From assembly GCA_025201705.1 (NCBI GenBank), contig MU616584.1:1-64000 (forward strand): 64,000 nucleotides of DNA. The letters are read 5' to 3'. Below the pieces are notes generated by a model, which was not told the DNA's origin, did not search any database, and saw only the letters and a program-made list of their open reading frames with translations. This document shows positions 49,559-60,589 of the stretch, in pieces. This DNA comes from Dissophora ornata (taxonomy: Eukaryota > Mortierellomycota > Mortierellomycetes > Mortierellales > Mortierellaceae). Each line of letters starts with the position of its first letter. Within the stretch, counting starts at the first letter, position 1. The position numbers and the translations under genes are program-made.

Positions 49559-52545
49559 TCTGTGTGGATGTGTGGAGATGGTTTGGTTTTGAAACGGAGG
49601 GACGTGAGTGGTACAATGAGAATGAAGGCGAAGTTGATTGAAGCTGTGCAAGTTCTGTTTGAGTTTGGAAGGCGAGAAAAACGGTAGGAAGAATAAGGAG
49701 GTGTCTGGCGTTGTGATATCGTGTTGAAAATGAAAATGAGAAAATAAAAAGTGGGATGTCAACAACGGCGCTTACTTTTATACCTGCAAAACTTTGACAG
49801 ACTTTCAGGGTGCGAGTACCCTTGTGGTGACGTGGATCCGAGTCAGGTTTCCATCAAAAATGACAGCCTCAATTTTTTAGATATGTCGCACCATGGCTCT
49901 TGCATGCAGATTTTTCAATTGAGGAAGGTACATTCAGGTAATTTAGGAGAAAAATCAAAGGATTTTCCTCTTTCCCATGCACGTATCGATGTTGTCGGAG
50001 CTCTCGATCATGCCAGTGCTGACAGGTATCAGGGAGGGGCTCACTTTATCTCTGTCAATGAATTAAGGTCATCCAAGAAATGCCGGCCGCGTTTGACAGA
50101 GAAGTCCCAGAATCCGACCTTCCGAAATCAGAACCGTTTCCCTTCCCCCCCCCTTGGACCTTGGACCGCTGCCACTCGCCCATCTCTTAACCTCCAAATT
50201 GGAGACACTGCGCGTCCGCGCGCATTCAATTAACGAAAACACGCAAATCCATGTTTCAATCCCATTGCCATTATTACTCTCCTATTACCATGTTTGTTTC
50301 GTTGCATCGGCATTGAAGCCCACCAAAGCGGTTAGGACGTCAACATCGCTCTGTTGTTGTGGCACGTACGCATCCGGAGATACGCATTTTAGAACCTGCG
50401 ACGGCAAAGATGTACAGTAATTATCCGTCCGCCATGCCACTCATGTACGTATATTGATGTACTGATGTATATTACCTTACGCTACGAGTCCCGCAATGGC
50501 CATGTGGCCGTTTACACTGTATTGACCTTGGTGTGCGGACAATTTGGAGTTGCGCGTCGTGGCGATATATGGACTAAGGGATACACGGAGATCAGCATCG
50601 CAACTTGCTGTATCAGGACTAATAAGGCAAAGCCTGTCCAGTGGGTTGGGGGTTTGATCCCTTCATAAATGTGTGCTCATTCGTTATGCTTTATTGATAT
50701 ATACATACTATACGCGGACCGAAGTATGCGGCGGCCGCCAACTTGATGGAGAAAAGGAAAAGCTACTGGACCAGGCATGGGTGGGCTTCTGCAAGCACGT
50801 TAATAACAGATAAGGCACGATCTGAGGCTGCGGGCCGGTATGAAATTATACTCGAAGTGGACTATCCAACAGGTTCGTTGTGCATGAAGTACAATGTGGA
50901 TCGAGGTGATTCAAATAACAATGTAGTTTCAGGAGCGCCTTTTTCATTTGCCGTTGCCAGCGCTGCATGGTACGTTGCTGCTGCTTGTCGTTTCAGGGTT
51001 GGTTTATATTGCGCAAATGGCCAATCTTCTCCTCACCGAAACAATATATTAAAGATCGTCGTGTGCATGTTCGCGACTCCCCTAAAGAAATCAGCGATTG
51101 GCTCTGACTGGAGTTCCGCGTGGCCATTGCCGCAGAGGATTGTTATGTATGCTATATATGCTATAGATTGTAAATTACGAGATGACCCGGGGGATTCGCA
51201 CTTCTAGGGAATGGACTATTTTGCGTATCTGCGCGATCTACTACTTGTCAGGGTCTATCTCAAAGACAATAAGCCAACGCTCCTTTAAACTTCGATGCTG
51301 AATGGTAACTCCGTCGCCAGAGTTCGTATAACCCCCAATATAATTGGGTCCGCTTCAAGGACGATACATGAGTCCCATCGCGATAGAGGGGCCACGGTCA
51401 GGTGAGATACTTGAAAATGCGTTCATGCGTTCAGATGAAGGAACCTGTTGAAGCCTGCTACCACCATGTGACGCCACGCATTGCGGTCAGCTTCTCTGAT
51501 TATTGCGTCCGCGAAAGACGCTCTTCTTGTAGGTCGCACTGCAGCATCTTCTCTGCGGTCATCAGTGGAAACTCTGGAATGCTAATCTCGCAAATAGCCT
51601 TGGGAAACTGGCCATTAAAATGGACGGATGACAAGCACGACGTGGCATGCTGGCCGGGGCCACGGATTGCATTTGAAGGACCTTTTCTCCTTCGCCTTTT
51701 GCATGGCATGTTTCAGAAACGGGCGTAATTACATTTGGTTCGAAGGGCTAGAGACGTGGTCGTAAACGATGGCGCTGATTTTTTTCATTTTTTTTTTTGG
51801 TGGCGTCCAGGAAAATCAGGGACCTTTGGGTCCGATGCTTTCGGAGCTTTGACATGCATGCGTGTCTCGCGCCCCAGGCCGTTCGTCCTTCACCAGAGCT
51901 GGCCCTTCATTGCGCTACATTGGCTTTTATTATGCTGCTATGGAGATGTAGACTAGTGGCTGTGGCGCTATCGATCCACGACCCTTTTTGCCAATGTCAA
52001 TTGCGTGAAACTGACCTTCCTGGTAGACTCACCGTGTTACCTCTACGCCAAGTAATTGTCTCCATCTTTCGGCATGTAATTGGCGCCTGTCCTGGGGTGT
52101 GGCGCTGACTTGAAGTGAGCCACCAAGCTTGCTGGCAGTGAATCTCATCAATTGGGCATTCAGGTCGCGAGTCAACAGCACTCCTCTGTGACTCAGATAC
52201 AACAGATGTATCAGGCGTGCTCCAAACAGAGCAACACAGACGATGAGAAATATAGCCGTCGAGCTGGGAATGAACAATTATAGTCTTCATGATTGCACTT
52301 CTGTCTTGATGACACAGTAATTGGGGCTGCGCCGATTGGAAAACGAACGAGAGAGAGAGGAAAGAATGCACTCGTAATGGCGCATTGAGGGAGAATCCCA
52401 AAAGGGATGACTCAATTGCACCCATTGGTCCCCGCTTTTTTGTGTGCGGCCTTTTAGTTTTCGCACGCAACGTCCGAACACCTCTTTTTTCTCTTCACTT
52501 CCTCCTCATTCCCCACCTCCCTTCTCCGCATCACAGAACAGAATC
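49559..52545. other. Intergenic region before aspartate aminotransferase
   Basis: 3 kb between divergent genes. Open frames at 50743-51207 and 51402-51728 have no recognisable domain and poor start context; I do not call them. The last 100 bases before 52546 are CT-rich, typical of a strong fungal promoter. Confidence 0.5.
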
Positions 52546-54453
52546 ATGGGTAAGCTCACTGGACTCGACATTGGAACGCGGCCATTGCCGAGTGCGAGAG
52601 CAACGAGGACAATACTGGTTTTTGTTGATGACTGAACTCAGCCTGACTTTGGTCGTCTTGGTGTTCTGTTTGTGCTTTAGCTTCCGTCTTTGAAAACCTC
52701 GCTGCCGCCCCAGTCGATGTCATCTTTGCCCTCACTGCTGCCTACAAGGCTGACCCTAACCCCAGCAAGGTGAACCTCGGTGTTGGTGCCTACCGCACTG
52801 AGGAGGGCAAGCCCTGGGTCCTCCCCGTCGTCCACAAGGTATGACCCCTGCCCAGTTGATTGCATATCCAGATCCACAGGAATGCCCAGCTCTGAGGAAG
52901 CAACAATAGCATCCACAGCAGCAGCTATACAGTAACCTCAATTGGAACCATACTCTTAACGCGACCATCGATTGTTCGCGGCGGGGACGATTTACTTTTT
53001 CGTTTTCTTCCATATTCCTGACCATGTGTTTACTCACGTTTCCGTGTCTTTTTCTTTTCTCACAATACATTGGCCTGCGCCTTCACGATAGGCTGACCAC
53101 ATCATGGTCGATGACGAGAACCTGGACCACGAGTACCTGCCCATTCTTGGTCTCGAGCCCTTCCGTCAGGCCTCGGTCAAGTTGATCTTGGGAGCTGGCT
53201 CGAAGGCGATTGCTGAGGGTCGCGCTGGAGCTGCCCAGTGCATCTCTGGAACTGGCGCTGTCTACACCGGTGCACACTTCTTGTCAAAGCACTACCCCAT
53301 CAAGGGCGCTGCCTGCTACATCTCCAAGCCCACCTGGGGTAAGTCTGCTGCTGGAAGTGATCTGATGGGTGCGATCCGTTCCCACCATCATGTGCAAAAG
53401 GAACCTTTTTATATTTTGGTCGACGGCTCTCTATTTTTTTACTTTTTCTTCTCGACGACGGACGACGTGGTTGCTCCCTTCATACCCCGCATTTTATTTT
53501 GGAATGTATTCTAGTGCCCGTGTGCAGAAAGTAGCGTGTCCGGCATTTATTTCGTGCTCAACACTGACCTTGTTGTTGTTTTTTTGTTTTGTTTTTTTCG
53601 TCCCCGATCTGTTGTTTCTTCGGAACTTTGGTCATAACCAGCCAACCACCGCGCCATCTTCGAGGGTGTCGGCATCCCCGTCCTCGAGTACCCTTACTGG
53701 GACGCAGCGACCAAGGGTCTCGACCTCAAAGGCATGCTCGCCTCCATGGAGGATGCCCCCCGCGGATCCATCTTCTTGCTCCACCCCTGTGCCCACAACC
53801 CCACCGGAGTCGACCCCACCCCCGACCAGTGGAAGCAGATTGCCGATGTCATGGAGGCCAAGGGCCACTTCACCTTCTTCGACACCGCCTACCAGGGATT
53901 CGCCTCTGGCAGCTTAGACAAGGATGCTTACTCGGTCCGCTACTTTGTCGAGCGCGGCTTCGAGATGTTCATTGCCCAGTCCTTCTCCAAGAACTTTGGT
54001 CTCTACTCTGAGCGTGCTGGTAACTTGACAATCGTCGCCAAGACCCCCGCGATCAAGGCCACGATCGAGTCCCAGATCGCAAAGGCTCAGCGCGCTGTCA
54101 TCTCGAACCCTCCTGCCTACGGCTCCCGCGTGGTGAGCTTGGTCCTGAACGACGAGAAGCTCTACGGTGAATGGGAGAGCAATTTGTCATCGATGGCAAA
54201 CCGCATCATCTCGATGCGTCAGGCTCTCTTTGACGAGTTGACGAAGCTGGGTACCCCTGGAACCTGGAACCACATTGTTGACCAGATTGGAATGTTCTCC
54301 TTCACCGGACTGAGCACGCCCCAGGCCAAGGTCTTGAAGGAGAAGTACCATGTCTACTTGACCGACAATGGACGCATCTCCATGGCTGGACTCAACACCA
54401 AGAACGTCCAGTACTTTGCCCAGGCTGTCGACGATGTTGTCCGCAACTACTAA
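52546..54453 (+). CDS. Aspartate aminotransferase, cytosolic type
   Basis: Four exons, 52546-52549, 52681-52838, 53092-53338 and 53642-54453, give 406 residues. The first coding exon is only ATG plus G; splicing yields [17 protein letters not shown], the expected cytosolic start with no mitochondrial presequence. Family blocks are [38 protein letters not shown]-type motif WANH over intron 3, [12 protein letters not shown], and the PLP lysine in [15 protein letters not shown] (Lys253). It uses pyridoxal phosphate to exchange aspartate and 2-oxoglutarate for oxaloacetate and glutamate, as part of the malate-aspartate shuttle. Codons are strongly C-ending, as in TPI, so high expression is likely. 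Without the 4-base exon a gene finder would miss the true start. Confidence 0.96.
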
Positions 54454-54567
54454 GAATCCCCCCCCCCAATGTTCGACAATAACCATACATAAGAAAAACT
54501 CTTTTGTCCACCATTACCACTAACAGCAGAAAGACCTGTATAAACCATTGGGAATAGAGAGTGTGAA

Positions 54568-54573
54568 AATAAA
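54568..54573 (+). terminator. Poly(A) signal of aspartate aminotransferase
   Basis: AATAAA 115 bases after the stop codon, before the convergent CKS-domain gene. Confidence 0.5.
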
Positions 54574-54874
54574 AAGGCTGCGAAATAGGTTCATATAAAT
54601 ATATTACATTTATTCGATATACAAGTGCAGCAGAAGATAAAATGTGCTGTGCATTTGTGTTTATCAGCGAGGTCCAGAGGGTGAGCGGGCAAAGGTGCAA
54701 GAAGATGGGGTGTCATGAGACATGTAGTACTATAAGGACATCAAGGTTGATCAACAACTAGTCCTGACTTGGTACGCATTAACGCCTGGCAACTGGAGCT
54801 TTACCAGTAACATGGTTTCCCGGCATCATCGCCCAGGCCTGAGGAGGAGCGTGTGCGTGCTTCTAATCCTGCTG

Positions 54875-54887
54875 TCACTGTTGTTGT

Positions 54888-54979
<92 letters not shown>

Positions 54980-56345
54980 CTGCTCGCTCGGTAGCTCTAG
55001 CAGTTGTGGCTGGCTAGGATCAAACCCGAATTCATCACAATAGTCCTCGAACCATTGCTGCTGTTCCTCGGTCAGATTCCCTCCTTTGAGCAGTCTTTGT
55101 GCGAATTTGGTATAGCGCGCCTCTTCCTGTTTTTTGATAATTTCTTTTTCACGGACATGTTTCTGATAACTTCGGGCCCACACTCTCTCTTCATCTACAA
55201 GATTCTCCCCCCTTTTCTTCTTCGCCGCTAGATCCAAATACTGTGCCCTCCAACGGGCTTCCTTCTCCTGGAGCGCCTTCCTCTTCACTGCGGCTTCCTT
55301 CTTTCTGTTATCAACGACCTGCTTGCGGACCTCCTCACCCTTCTCGATCGTTCTTCGGAACAACAAGATGTGAGGCTCCGGATCGTGGCGCTCATAGTTT
55401 GCCCAACCAGGCGACATTTGGATTCCAATGGCACGCCACTCCGACTCTATCAAGTACAACGGTGAATGACATCACAACGACAATATGCGTTAGCAGATGG
55501 CGGCAGTGTAGAAACACGTTGCTGATGATGTACTCCTGTCAATGGCAAAGAAATGGTGGAGCTCAACTTGGAGCAGGATACTGCAGCTTACCATCCAGCA
55601 ACCGCAGGGTATTACTGCGTTCAGGATCCACCTTGAACTCGAACGGGATACAGGGCATGATCTGCTTCGGCATGGCTACATGCCGATACTCGTACACATT
55701 GTCCCGATAAATGCCTCCATAACCGATATGATTGTCCAGGAACGACTTATATTTCTGCAAAAACAACAGCCTCTCCAGCTTTCGCTTTTTTTGTTCGATT
55801 TCAATTTCACTTTCCTGAGGGACATTCTGTTGGTTCGACGGCTGTTGATGCCGCTTTTGGCCATTATGTTGCTGGGGAGCTTCTTGCACCTCCTGGCCTT
55901 GATGGTGAGCTTGCGTCTGTGCTGCCTGGACGTCCGCCATCTCTTCCATCGAAGCCCTCGATCTCTTCCGGGTGGGTGCGCCCGGCGCCTCCATGGGGGC
56001 TGACGGCTGTTGCTGTTGTTGCTGTTGTTGTGGCCGTTGGGTCATAGAATTCTGCCGTGAGAGCTGTGCATGCGACAGATGTTGTTGTTGCTGCTGCTGA
56101 CGTTGTTGCTGATGTTGTTGTGTCATCATCTTTTCGCGCTGCAACAGTTGCTGACGCGCGTCTGGAACTGGAGCAGATACTTGCACCCACAGTAGCGCGG
56201 GAGCTGCCATGCGCGCGGCAGGTCTTTTTATTACTCCTCTTTGCGGCTGGACGTTCTCCTGGTCGCTTGAGACCCCTTGGTCCTGAGCGTCGTGGTGATC
56301 TGAAGCTTCCTCTGGATCCAGCCAGAACTCTATCTCGGGCCTCAT
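54875..56345 (-). CDS. Large CKS-domain protein (cyclin-dependent kinase regulatory subunit) with a 35-glutamine C-terminus
   Basis: Two exons on the minus strand, 56345-55592 and 55446-54875, give 441 residues. A full CKS domain lies at about 210-283. It starts [18 protein letters not shown], continues across the intron with [15 protein letters not shown], and ends with the hinge and last strand [12 protein letters not shown]. Family role: the small Cks1/Suc1 protein binds Cdk1 and docks phosphorylated substrates in the cell cycle; the anion-site Arg and the HxPEPH hinge are present. Ordinary CKS proteins have 75-150 residues. This one adds about 209 residues before the domain (Gln-rich, with an SRKR-like basic patch) and 158 after it. 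The tail is a Lys/Arg/Glu-rich helix ending in 35 Gln right before the stop. Yeast Cks1 also has a C-terminal Gln-rich tail, but there is no such helix there as far as I know. Confidence 0.85.
54878..54982 (-). repeat. CAG/CAA trinucleotide tract coding for 35 Gln
   Basis: 105 bases, mixed CAG and CAA codons, at the very end of the CKS-domain gene and adjoining its stop. Confidence 0.97.
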
Positions 56346-56913
56346 TGCCTAGCTGGTTTGCGTTGAAGCTGTTTGCTGTTGGTGGCGTTGATGGCGATGA
56401 TGGCTTCGAGGGCGGTACGTTCGGCTATTGACGTGAGGGCGTCGTTGTGAGCAGAGACTGCTGTTGGCCTTATCCAAGAAGATTCTGTTGCTGTAGTTGC
56501 CGTCGTGATGGCCCTGTGGATGATGTGGTGGGTGTGTGGTTTCCTTCTTGAACGTGGTAGACTTGACAGTTGCCAGAGATGGTTCAGATGATCGGATGAT
56601 TGCTGCCAAAGGCTAACGGCGGGGATGCGTCTTTGAGCAGAGCAATGGAGGAGGAGCGTGGGGCTCGGGAAGAACGAAGCACAACATCACATTGACTGTG
56701 TTTATTTTTTCTTTTCACCAACCGCCCAACGACGTGACAAAATTAGCGGTCTGTGGGCCAGGGCACAGGGCAAGCTCTCCCCTTTTTTCAAAGTGCGTGG
56801 GTATAAAGAAAGATAGACAGACCACATCGACTACATTGACATCGTTTGCACATTGGCACCTGTTGTAATGGACTTTATACAATCTTCTATTTCTTTGACT
56901 TTGCTTTTGTTCC
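56346..56913. other. Spacer: CKS-gene promoter and 3' end of EMC8/9 gene
   Basis: 568 bases, both neighbours on the minus strand. Nothing further seen. Confidence 0.55.
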
Positions 56914-57979
56914 TTATGCGATATCCTTGTTGGTCAGCCAGTCCTCCTTCACGTTCTCCAGGTGGTCATCGAAATCTGCCAGTTTGCTGCCGAGTCCGTC
57001 GCGGACAGCCTTGACCGTCAACGAGGGACTCGAGGCATTTTCCAGCGTGAAGAGATCGCTCTGTCCCGAGAAAGCTCCTTTGCTAACGCGCCACATACCC
57101 TCCTTGAATTGATAAGGCTATAAAACATGGCGGCGAAGCGATAGATCAAACGTGAATTAGAACATCATTCTATTCCAGTCACACTCTGACCCCTCAGGAA
57201 AGAGACAGAAAGCCAGAAATATGCAATAGGAAGTCGCCCATACCAAGAAAGCGATGTTTTCTGAGGAGATGTTGGCGTTCTTGATCTATGGCGTTTCATT
57301 GATGCATGTTAACCGGCGATCCTTGTTTTCCCTGTCCACGAATTGACGTTCAGAAGGGATAACAAAGGATCACTTACCACAACCGCAAACGCATCGGGCG
57401 TGACCTGAAGGATCTGTGAGGCGATCTTCTGTCCGACAAGCGACAATGCCTCGTCATCCAGCCTCTCATTGGCCTCATAGTATCCGATTATCCTGAGTCC
57501 ATTGGCTTTGCAGTGCAAGTCAACCTAATTGATTCCCTCCCAGGGATAAGGTAATATTGGAGCGCAAGTGGGTGTGTCAGGGAAGTGAAGCTTGAAGCCT
57601 GAATGTCGCTGTTACCATCAAGATGGTCTAGCATCATCTGCTTCCTCGATTGGGTTCGTCCTAATCAAAGCAGCCTCCTGAATCAAATCCTGGCTTGTCC
57701 CATCCACAGCCATCGCTCTGAGTTTCCACGTGTCCTTCATTCCTGTTATACTCATCTCAATTGTCCCAAAGCCCTCTCCGCTCGGCAGGGCAGTAGATGT
57801 ACCTGAGTCATGGCGACTTCGAGCATGGGCGTCAATGTGTTCCAGAAGTGAAAGAAGGGGACTGCGTCCACGACAGCACCAGACGTGTTGTCGGCTAAAA
57901 AGACGCCATTGACGGCCGTGGTCGGGTATTTGGCGGCGTGCAGCAATGGCTTCAGGTACGACTTGTGCGTGAACTTCAT
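56914..57979 (-). CDS. ER membrane protein complex subunit 8/9 (UPF0172)
   Basis: Four exons on the minus strand, 57979-57803, 57524-57378, 57285-57244 and 57117-56914, give 189 residues, close to the usual 200. The protein starts MKFTHKSYLKPLLHAAKYP and continues AVNGVFLAD, then AVPFFHFWNTLTPMLEVAM and IIGYYEANERLDD over intron 1. It ends in a conserved WLTN-type segment (DFDDHLENVKEDWLTNKDI). These are the marks of EMC8/9, an MPN-fold protein without the metal-binding motif. Known role: a cytosolic-side subunit of the ER membrane complex, which inserts tail-anchored and multispan proteins. Exon 3 is only 42 bases. Introns are 278, 92 and 126 bases. Confidence 0.92.
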
Positions 57980-58220
57980 CTTTTTTTTTTCCAGAGAGAA
58001 TGGGGTTGGGGGTGAGGGGAAACAGTGGTTGATGCCAGAGAGGAAACTTGAACTGCAATGAGTTTCCCATCAGTCCCACAGTCCCATCAGTTCCATCAGT
58101 CACGAAACTCATACACGACCCTTAACAATTTAGGGTTTTCATAAACCTCGTGCAAGGGCCGTGTCGGGTTTCTTGATGCTCAGTTCCCTCACAAACGGTC
58201 TTGATCAGATCAACGCCTCC

Positions 58221-58249
58221 GTCTCTCCCTCTCTCTCTCTCTCTCTCTC
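58221..58249. repeat. (CT)n microsatellite
   Basis: Near-perfect CT run of about 29 bases. Confidence 0.9.
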
Positions 58250-58314
58250 GTTCTCCCTTGATTTCTTATTTGTAGCCCGCTGCTTTTTTTTTGCTTGACC
58301 ATGTGATTTTGTCT

Positions 58315-58780
58315 GATTCTCTGCGTGCCTGTCGAGAGTATCTCCAGGTCAAGCGATGCGCGTTCACAGATGAATCGTTCCAGACTGGCTGGAGTAAGCA
58401 CAAACACATCAAGATAGTTTGCAGATTGTTTGGGCGAATTACGCTGAACAGTCTGCCTCTTCATGCTTGAATTCGAACCAAGTCAACCCACTGGAGAAGT
58501 GAAGAGCTATCCAATCTCACATGCTGTCTTTTAACCGTTCTGGATTGTCCAAAATGCTGTATGTATAGAGTGCTGATTCTCTGCGTGCTTGTTGAGGTAG
58601 CTCCAGGTTAAGCGACACGCGTTCGCAGTTGAATCGTTCCAGACTGGCTGGAGTTGGCGCATACATACATCGGTGAACTGCAGTTTGTTTACGTGTTGAC
58701 CACTCAACAGACTGCCTCTTCGCGCTTGAATTCGAATGAAGTCAACCCATCGGGGAAGCGAAGAGTCACCCAGTCTCTGT
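58315..58780. repeat. Diverged tandem direct duplication, offset about 260 bases
   Basis: Copy 1 is about 58315-58520, copy 2 about 58575-58780. Shared blocks include GATTCTCTGCGTGC, GAATCGTTCCAGACTGGCTG and GCTTGAATTCGAA, in the same order and with the same spacing. Read on the minus strand, both copies keep an open TPASLERF-x-CER-x-SL-x-LE peptide, so they may be remains of a duplicated coding segment. Confidence 0.8.
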
Positions 58781-58924
58781 GTTTATTTTCATTTTTATTC
58801 GAGTGAGTGCAAACCAATGCTGTGTACAATAAACGGCATTCGTTCCTTGTCTCCACCACTGTCTCCATTTATCCCCTCTGTTACTGTCACACTCACCTTT
58901 CTTTTACACGACACCACCACGACC

Positions 58925-59473
58925 ATGGCCATTATCAACTTTGTTCTCGCAGTACCAGTAAACAAATGGACCGTCTACCAAGCCCTAGATGTCAACAAGT
59001 ACCCAGATTTGGTGACTGGAATATCACAAGATTCTTGGAAGGCCCCGATACATCCAGGCGACTTTGGATATCTCATCTCCAGGCCATTGAGGATAATTTC
59101 TGGACGCCTGAAAGTATCAGGTCTCAATGTGCAACTCTGCGAAACGACGAACCTCAAAGTCACAGTCGGGAATCCAGTGCCGGCGTGGAATCCCATGACC
59201 TCATCAAGGGAGAGCTATAAAACTGTGAATGATAAATGCAGCTCTGTAGTCCACTCATCATTGAAACAATTGTGATTTTCTTAGCATGCACATAGTCCAG
59301 CAGAAGATGGCAAGGATACGACGACAATGGTGGAACCCTCGCAGAAAGCAAGAACAAGATATCAAAAAAGAAATGTAGATACGTTCCAGAGTTGGGACGA
59401 ATTGGTCAAGACTCCACATCAGGGCGCCACATATCGTACTTTCCATGTGGACAGCGATAAGTATACCCTATAG
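58925..59473 (+). CDS. Small hypothetical protein (two-exon model, uncertain)
   Basis: Proposed exons 58925-59224 and 59285-59473 give 162 residues. The start has a strong context (GACCATGG). Exon 1 reads MAIINFVLAVPVNKWTVYQ and is followed by a mixed hydrophobic sequence that looks folded. If unspliced the frame stops at 59273. A TTCTTAG acceptor precedes a second protein-like frame (HAHSPAEDGKDTTTMVEP ... FQSWDELVKTPHQGATYR) that ends in TAG at 59473. A GTGAAT donor at 59225 (60-base intron) joins them in frame; a GTAGTC at 59246 is the alternative (39 bases). I recognise no domain. It sits in the accessory part of the window beside repeats, so it may be lineage-specific or decaying. Confidence 0.35.
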
Positions 59474-59987
59474 GCATTGTCACCTTTCCTGAAGAAGCCT
59501 TCCACTGCCATGAACTTGCAGACACGCTTTTTTTTCGTCCTGGCTATCAAGAGACGGATAGAGGATTTAATCAGCAACATCAATTTGGCTCAGAAGGACC
59601 AACGAAGAAGGGACTAAATGTCAAATCCATGAATGAATAAATGAATATTAATAAAAAAAAAAGAAAATAACTGACGACCCCTCGTCCTATGGAGCTCGCC
59701 GACCATTCGAGCCATTGCTCCCCGCACCAACTTCCGACACGGATGGTGCTTCGGGGGATAATGAAAGGAACGTCTTTTCACACATGCACGCAAACCAGAG
59801 GCAAATACATTGACTTCACCTTTGGAGGACTTTGTCCTTCACTGCCGGCTCGATATAACCATAACTTGTTGACTTCGCCTCAGTTTGAATAAACACCTGG
59901 CCCGCTTTCTCCCTCCATTGCACCCCCTGCAATCTTAGAGTTGTCTGCTGCTGTCTTTGCTCTCGCCTTTGGCATATAAGAAAACTC

Positions 59988-60200
59988 ATGAAATCTACAT
60001 TTGTTGTTTCTCTTCAATCTCTCGCCTGCCTCACCGTAGACAGAGAGCCTATGAAATCTACATTCGTTGTTACTCTTGGTCTTCGCGCCTCACACAGAGG
60101 ATTCATGCAATCTACATCTGTTGTTACTCTTTGTCTCCTTTAATCTCTCGCCCGCCTCACCCTACAGTACACAGAGGATTCATGCAATCTAATCTTCGAT
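59988..60200 (+). repeat. Four degenerate repeats (54-77 base spacing)
   Basis: The block ATG(A/C)AATCTACAT(T/C)YGTTGTTACTCTT begins at 59988, 60051, 60105 and, truncated, at 60182. CTCTCGCC(T/C)GCCTCACC and ACAGAGGATTC segments recur between. Not a precise satellite; looks like old duplicated leader sequence. Confidence 0.75.
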
Positions 60201-60473
60201 GCTGTTGTGCCTTGATTCTTCGCCTCGCCTTAAACAGAGCACCCAGGCTCGGCGCGAGTAAACGATGCATAACCACACCAATTTGTATAAGTAGAACCAG
60301 TTCCCACCATAAGACTTGAAATTAGCCTCTAAAGTTTCCCATCCCCTCGTTCCTTCCACCTACACATCCACTCCACTGTCCTTACCTTGCTTTTCATTCA
60401 ACCCTGAATAAGCCTAGGTCTACAACAACTTCAACCTTCTCTTGCTCCTCTCTATTCTTTCACTTCATCTGTT

Positions 60474-60570
60474 TTGCCGTCTGCCTTGCCGTCTGCCTTG
60501 CCTTCGTCCGTTTGCCTTGCCGCTTGCCTTGCCCTTCGTCTGTCTGCCTTACCTCCTCGTCTGCCTTGCA
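60474..60570 (+). repeat. GCCTTGCCGTCT-like short tandem repeats in the 5' leader
   Basis: Seven or so imperfect copies of (T)GCCTTGCC separated by GTCT, TTCGTC or GCT, ending 20 bases before the GTPase start codon. Probably part of the 5' leader. Confidence 0.8.
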
Positions 60571-60589
60571 TAATCCTTGATTGGAAAAC

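Larger units (their letters stand above)
57980..58924. other. Intergenic region with a diverged direct duplication
   Basis: Contains a CT microsatellite and a 260-base-offset duplication (both listed). No complete gene seen. Confidence 0.6.
59474..60589. other. Region with two families of short repeats before the AIG1-like GTPase
   Basis: 1.1 kb. Short repeats at 59988-60200 and 60474-60570 (listed). A 67-codon frame at 59689-59892 has no recognisable content and is not called. Confidence 0.55.

Noticed and set aside
50743..51207. 154-codon plus-strand frame in the 3 kb intergenic region
   Set aside because: No recognisable motif, weak start context, surrounded by clearly non-coding sequence.
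51735..51760. GGTTCGAA-like T-loop motif considered as a tRNA
   Set aside because: No acceptor or D-stem pairing found around it by eye.
51997..52470. 157-codon minus-strand frame upstream of aspartate aminotransferase
   Set aside because: Lies in the promoter region of a strongly expressed gene and has no protein-like segments.
59689..59892. 67-codon plus-strand frame before the repeat region
   Set aside because: Short, no motif, and no splice sites giving a longer model.
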